DNA of 64,000 nucleotides, taken from positions 56,004 to 120,003 of the forward strand of contig JAEZJF010000032.1 in NCBI GenBank assembly GCA_023415825.1. The letters are read 5' to 3'. Shown here piece by piece: positions 60,688 to 64,000 of this stretch. Every line of letters starts with the position of its first letter. The first letter of the stretch is position 1. The notes beneath the pieces are model-generated. The model saw nothing but the letters and a program-made list of their open reading frames with translations, did no database searches and had not been told where the DNA came from. The position numbers and the translations under genes were made by a program. The stretch is from Bacillota bacterium. GTDB lineage: Bacteria; Bacillota; Clostridia; DSM-8532.

Positions 60688-62022
60688 TTATTCGATAACC
60701 AGATCGGGGTAAGCGGTTGCAACGTCTTCTTTAAACTGCTTGATTGCAGCATCCTTGTCCAAAGCACCGGTTGCATAGGCTTTTGTTGCCGACAGGAATG
60801 CGTTGTTGATTTGGCCGTCATAGCCCGTCATTAAGTTATTAGGAATTTTAGCCATTTGTTCATTATAGAACTGGAAGAGATTTTGTCCTCCAAGAACTTC
60901 CTCTCCTGCTCCTGTTGCCAATGCCTGGTCAGCAGATTTTAAGGAAACATACTCGCCATATTGGGCAGCATATGCTTTCTGTGCTTCGCTGTTACAGGTG
61001 ACATATTCCATAAACGCCCAAGCCAGGTCTTTATTGGGGCTGTTTTTATAGATACCCAGCCATGTGCCGCCTTTAACATAAGGAGCCGGACCTTCGGCAA
61101 GACCCCACTGGCCTTTTGTTTTATTTGCCGCAGGCTTAACCACAAACTGGTAACCCCAGGTAGGAAGTACATAACAGAAAGTATCGTCGCTCTCCACCGC
61201 TGCTGTCCATTCCGGAGCCCATGGGTCAACATTAAGATCATATCCGCTCTTAGAAATGGTCTTTGCCATATCCATAAAGCTGACCATAGATTCATCAACA
61301 ACAAGCTTGCCATCGACGACCCACGGCTGCTTGCGGTTAGAGAACTGCATGTTCATGATATCCTGCCAGCTGGCGAACATCTTAACTCCGCCATCCTTCA
61401 GCTTCTTTGCAGCCTCAAGCATTTTATCATTGCTGGAAAGTAATTTACTGACTTCAGCGGGGTCATCGGTACCGAGGTATTTCTTTGCCAAATCACGACG
61501 GAACATCACTGAGCCCGGAGAAGCCTGCCAGCTCAATGCACGAATCGCTCCGGAGGCATCGGTGCCTACGCTTACGACATATTCCCACATATCGCCTACA
61601 TATTTTTCAACTTTATAAGGTTCGTTTCTCAGATCATCCCAGAAGCCGGAGTCAACTAAATACTTGACATAGTCAGATTCACCGGTATATATATCCGGGG
61701 TGCCCTGACCGCTTGATAGTGTCGGGGTAAGCTTGGCAATAAAGTCTGCATTAGGTACAACCTCAATTTCAACCTTTATGTCAGGATATACTTTGTTAAA
61801 GCCCTCCACAAAGCGACCCAACTCCTCACCTGAGGACCAGACCTTTATTGTACCGGAAAGGGTTTCTTTGGCAGGTTCTGTCGCAGGAGCGGGTGTACTG
61901 GATGATGCAGCCGGAGTTGTCGGCGCAACTGTCGATGGTGCAGCCGGAGCGGGCCCGCCACAAGCCGCCAGTGAAACGACCAACAGCAAACAAAGAAGTA
62001 TGGAAGTTACCTTTTTCGTCAT
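60688..62022 (-). CDS. sugar-binding lipoprotein of an ABC importer
   Basis: This protein of about 444 residues starts at 62022 (TAGGAGGAA upstream). It has a lipoprotein signal ending SLAACGG, an Ala/Pro/Thr-rich linker of about 35 residues, then the family 1 binding-protein fold (IKVWSSGEELGRFVEGF, SSGQGTPDIYTGESD, MFASWQDIMNM). It serves the two permeases downstream and lies 42 nt after lacI. The GH30 enzymes and acetyl esterase suggest a beta-linked hemicellulose or beta-glucan oligosaccharide ligand. Confidence 0.94.
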   Translation of the reverse strand: MTKKVTSILLCLLLVVSLAACGGPAPAAPSTVAPTTPAASSSTPAPATEPAKETLSGTIKVWSSGEELGRFVEGFNKVYPDIKVEIEVVPNADFIAKLTPTLSSGQGTPDIYTGESDYVKYLVDSGFWDDLRNEPYKVEKYVGDMWEYVVSVGTDASGAIRALSWQASPGSVMFRRDLAKKYLGTDDPAEVSKLLSSNDKMLEAAKKLKDGGVKMFASWQDIMNMQFSNRKQPWVVDGKLVVDESMVSFMDMAKTISKSGYDLNVDPWAPEWTAAVESDDTFCYVLPTWGYQFVVKPAANKTKGQWGLAEGPAPYVKGGTWLGIYKNSPNKDLAWAFMEYVTCNSEAQKAYAAQYGEYVSLKSADQALATGAGEEVLGGQNLFQFYNEQMAKIPNNLMTGYDGQINNAFLSATKAYATGALDKDAAIKQFKEDVATAYPDLVIE

Positions 62023-62064
62023 AAATATTCCTCCTACCAATTTTAATTTTTATTCAAATGCGAA

Positions 62065-63048
62065 TCAGTTCGCATCGAATCCCAGTTTTTCTACAGAATC
62101 CTCAATGATTAGCTGAGGCTCAACAAGCTCGGTTGTTCTCTGCCTTTCACCGTTTAGCTTGTTAATTAAGGTTTGAGCCAGCATTGAACCGATTTTGAAA
62201 ATGGGCTGTTGAATAGTTGTTAACCTGGGTGTATTGAGCAGATGATGTCCTAATCCGTCAAAACCGACAATGGATATATCCTTCGGAATTTTAAGGCCCT
62301 CTTCCATGAGTGCGTTGGAAACTCCCAAGGCAATTGTGTCGGTGGCACAGAAGATACCCGTAAAATTTTTTTGGCGCAGTAGCTTTTTAGCGGCTTGATA
62401 ACCACCATTGACATTATTGGGGGTGGATACAACGGTCATATTTTTAAGAGGCAAATGATTCTCTTTGATTGCTTGCTGAAAGCCTGTAAGTCGATCTACC
62501 GTATAGTCTTTATCTTCATCTACATTAATCATTGCAAGCCGCTTGTGACCCATTCCTATTAAATATTCCGTTGCCATTTTTGCCCCGGCAGTATTATCAA
62601 CGTCTATGCAATCAACCTCGGGCAAATGAGTATGTCCGAACAACACTACCGGCCTGTTGTATTTATGTGCATGCTTATAAAAATCATTGATCTCATTTTT
62701 TAATAAACCGGTCACGATATATCCGTCGCAAATATGCTCATTTTCCAGGTTTCTGCAAATTAAAAAGGAGTACATCTGTTTACTGAGCGTTTCGCTGATT
62801 CCTGATATAAAGTGCATAACAAAAGGATTGCTTAAGTCAATGTTAACTGGAATATAAACATCAATTACTCCTGCTCTCTTAGAGACGAGGTTCTTTGCTG
62901 CTGAATTTGGAACATAGTGAAGCTCGTCCATTATCTTTTCAATTTTTTTGCGGGTAGCAGGTTTTACCTTGTCAGGAGTATTGACTACGCGAGAGACTGT
63001 AATCATTGAAACATTGGCTGCAGTAGCGATATCTTTTAAAGTAACCAT
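62065..63048 (-). CDS. LacI-family transcriptional regulator
   Basis: This 327-residue protein has an N-terminal LacI helix-turn-helix and hinge (VTLKDIATAANVSMITVSRVVN, given here in two helices, then YVPNSAAKNL) and a periplasmic-binding-protein-like effector domain (IVGFDGLGHHLL near the end). It represses sugar genes until an inducer binds. Three operator-like palindromes lie in its own promoter region, so it autoregulates together with the downstream importer/GH30 operon. The inducer is probably a saccharide produced by the GH30 enzymes. Confidence 0.95.
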   Translation of the reverse strand: MVTLKDIATAANVSMITVSRVVNTPDKVKPATRKKIEKIMDELHYVPNSAAKNLVSKRAGVIDVYIPVNIDLSNPFVMHFISGISETLSKQMYSFLICRNLENEHICDGYIVTGLLKNEINDFYKHAHKYNRPVVLFGHTHLPEVDCIDVDNTAGAKMATEYLIGMGHKRLAMINVDEDKDYTVDRLTGFQQAIKENHLPLKNMTVVSTPNNVNGGYQAAKKLLRQKNFTGIFCATDTIALGVSNALMEEGLKIPKDISIVGFDGLGHHLLNTPRLTTIQQPIFKIGSMLAQTLINKLNGERQRTTELVEPQLIIEDSVEKLGFDAN

Positions 63049-63068
63049 TTTATCCTCCGAACTAGATA

Positions 63069-63082
63069 TGTTAACGTTATCA
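63069..63082. promoter_or_regulatory. LacI-type operator, copy 1
   Basis: TGTTAACGTTATCA matches the perfect copy at 63124 in 13 of 14 positions. It lies 21 nt upstream of the lacI start, where a bound repressor would block transcription. Confidence 0.8.
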
Positions 63083-63123
63083 TTTTACCACAAAAAAAAT
63101 TTATAACTGTTTTCCATCAATAT

Positions 63124-63137
63124 TGTTAACGTTAACA
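63124..63137. promoter_or_regulatory. LacI-type operator, copy 2 (perfect palindrome)
   Basis: TGTTAACGTTAACA is a perfect 14-bp palindrome with the central CG typical of LacI-family operators. It is the best of three related sites in a 125-nt stretch. Confidence 0.88.
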
Positions 63138-63179
63138 TTATAACGATAAGATATAGGGCTCAGCGGCCCCTTATGTAAA

Positions 63180-63193
63180 TGTTAGCGTTAACA
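63180..63193. promoter_or_regulatory. LacI-type operator, copy 3
   Basis: TGTTAGCGTTAACA differs from copy 2 at one position. Copy centres are 55 and 56 bp apart (about five helical turns each), which suits repression by DNA looping or cooperative binding. Confidence 0.85.
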
Positions 63194-63275
63194 TTCATCT
63201 ATAAATTATTATAGCTTGGTCATTATTAGTTGTCAATATACAATTGTTTTTGTGTTTTTTCATGATACAGCATGC

Positions 63276-64000
63276 TTATAACCCACACATAAACTGGTAG
63301 GTTTCATCAGCAAAGCCGGGCAGGTTTTCATGCCCGAAATCCGGATAAACAGACATCTTCTTCGGTGACGTTATTTTATTGTAGGCTGCGAACTGAGTGG
63401 AAGGCGGGCATACGACGTCCATAAGACCGGTGCCCATCAGAACCTCCCCCTTGATTCTCTTTACAAGATTCTGCAAGTCTATGTATCCTAATTTCATGAA
63501 GATTTCATCCTCACGCACGTGCTGGGGATCAAAGTGCCTGAAATACTGACTGAGCTCTTCATAGGCATTTTTGGCCTGATCCATCTGCCATACTCTTTTA
63601 TAGTCGCAAAGAAAGGGGTAAACAGGGGCTAATCGCTTAATTCTGGGTTCCAAGCAGGCGCAGGCAAGGGTAAGCGCTCCACCCTGGGAGCCTCCCTTGG
63701 CTCCGACCCGTGTTTCGTCGACCTCAGGCATTGACATAATAGTGGCAGCCAATTGAGCAGTATCTAGGAAGATATGCCTGAACAGAAGGTTTTCTGGTTT
63801 ATCATCTAGTCCGCGTATGATATGCCCTCTAAGTGTATTTCCAACAACTCCGCCCAAATCCTCGGATTTGCCACCCTGACCTCTTGCGTCCATGGCAGCA
63901 ACCGAATAACCGTTTGCCACAAAGCTTAATTTGTCGGTCCAGTCCCCGGCACTTCCTGAATAGCCGTGAAACTGCAAAATAGCCGGATGGGGCTCGCTTA
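63276..64000 (-). CDS. acetyl xylan esterase / cephalosporin-C deacetylase family (AXE1), 5' part outside window
   Basis: The visible C-terminal part (about 241 residues) is an AXE1-type alpha/beta hydrolase: HPAILQFHGYSGSAGDW at its visible start, MDARGQGGKSED, nucleophile Ser in GAKGGSQGGALTLA, Asp in TGLMDVVCPPST and His in FGHENLPG. These enzymes remove acetyl groups from xylo-oligosaccharides and related sugars. The frame is open past 63977 to the window edge, so the start lies outside. It is directly upstream of lacI on the same strand and probably belongs to the same hemicellulose-use system. Confidence 0.94.
   Translation of the reverse strand, partial: SEPHPAILQFHGYSGSAGDWTDKLSFVANGYSVAAMDARGQGGKSEDLGGVVGNTLRGHIIRGLDDKPENLLFRHIFLDTAQLAATIMSMPEVDETRVGAKGGSQGGALTLACACLEPRIKRLAPVYPFLCDYKRVWQMDQAKNAYEELSQYFRHFDPQHVREDEIFMKLGYIDLQNLVKRIKGEVLMGTGLMDVVCPPSTQFAAYNKITSPKKMSVYPDFGHENLPGFADETYQFMCGL

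Noticed and set aside
1..64000. CRISPR arrays, insertion sequences or prophage
   Set aside because: No regularly spaced repeats, transposase frames or phage structural genes were seen; the only recombinase is the orphan at 13626-14186.

Overview
The window looks like a chromosome segment from a low-GC, Gram-positive anaerobe of the class Clostridia, probably a plant-polysaccharide degrader. The evidence is two c-di-GMP-I (GEMM-I) riboswitches, a T-box leader, a glmS ribozyme, strong GGAGG ribosome-binding sites, YesM/YesN-type two-component pairs beside sugar ABC importers, CheX, and a Gram-positive-type Pel locus. No transposon, prophage or CRISPR array is visible. Genus and species cannot be named from this sequence alone.

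Left end (1-14.2 kb): a Pel-type exopolysaccharide operon runs off the left edge (pelD-like fused to an SDR domain, pelE-like, PelA-deacetylase-like). To its right are an EAL phosphodiesterase/cheX pair and a six-gene chemosensory operon (cheY-cheA-cheW-mcp-cheR-cheB), each preceded by its own GEMM-I riboswitch and terminator. PelD keeps the c-di-GMP-binding RxxD site but has lost the GGDEF catalytic motif. c-di-GMP is therefore probably read three ways here: by protein (PelD), by RNA (two riboswitches), and by an enzyme that may degrade it. A stand-alone tyrosine-recombinase catalytic domain follows.

Middle (14.4-34.4 kb): a YtrA-type GntR/ABC operon with a clear operator; a potassium-uptake operon with four RCK (TrkA-like) proteins, a 34-codon membrane ORF not present in standard gene lists, TrkH and an OB-fold-like membrane protein; a KdpE/short-KdpD two-component pair; a YesM/YesN pair convergent with a sugar ABC importer that carries an acetyltransferase and an SGNH esterase; and a secreted transglutaminase-like protein.

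Right half (34.6-64 kb): a second YesM/YesN pair followed by a sugar importer and a cytoplasmic GH5; a MetRS-like synthetase behind a T-box whose specifier loop contains no AUG; an alpha/beta hydrolase-MerR-ABC cassette; glmM and glmS (the latter with its ribozyme) and tRNA-Val; a GH130 phosphorylase; and a LacI-controlled operon (acetyl esterase, lacI, ABC importer, three consecutive GH30 enzymes) with three LacI-type operators. All three sugar importers carry a strong hairpin between the binding-protein gene and the first permease gene, which suggests a shared way of setting subunit stoichiometry.
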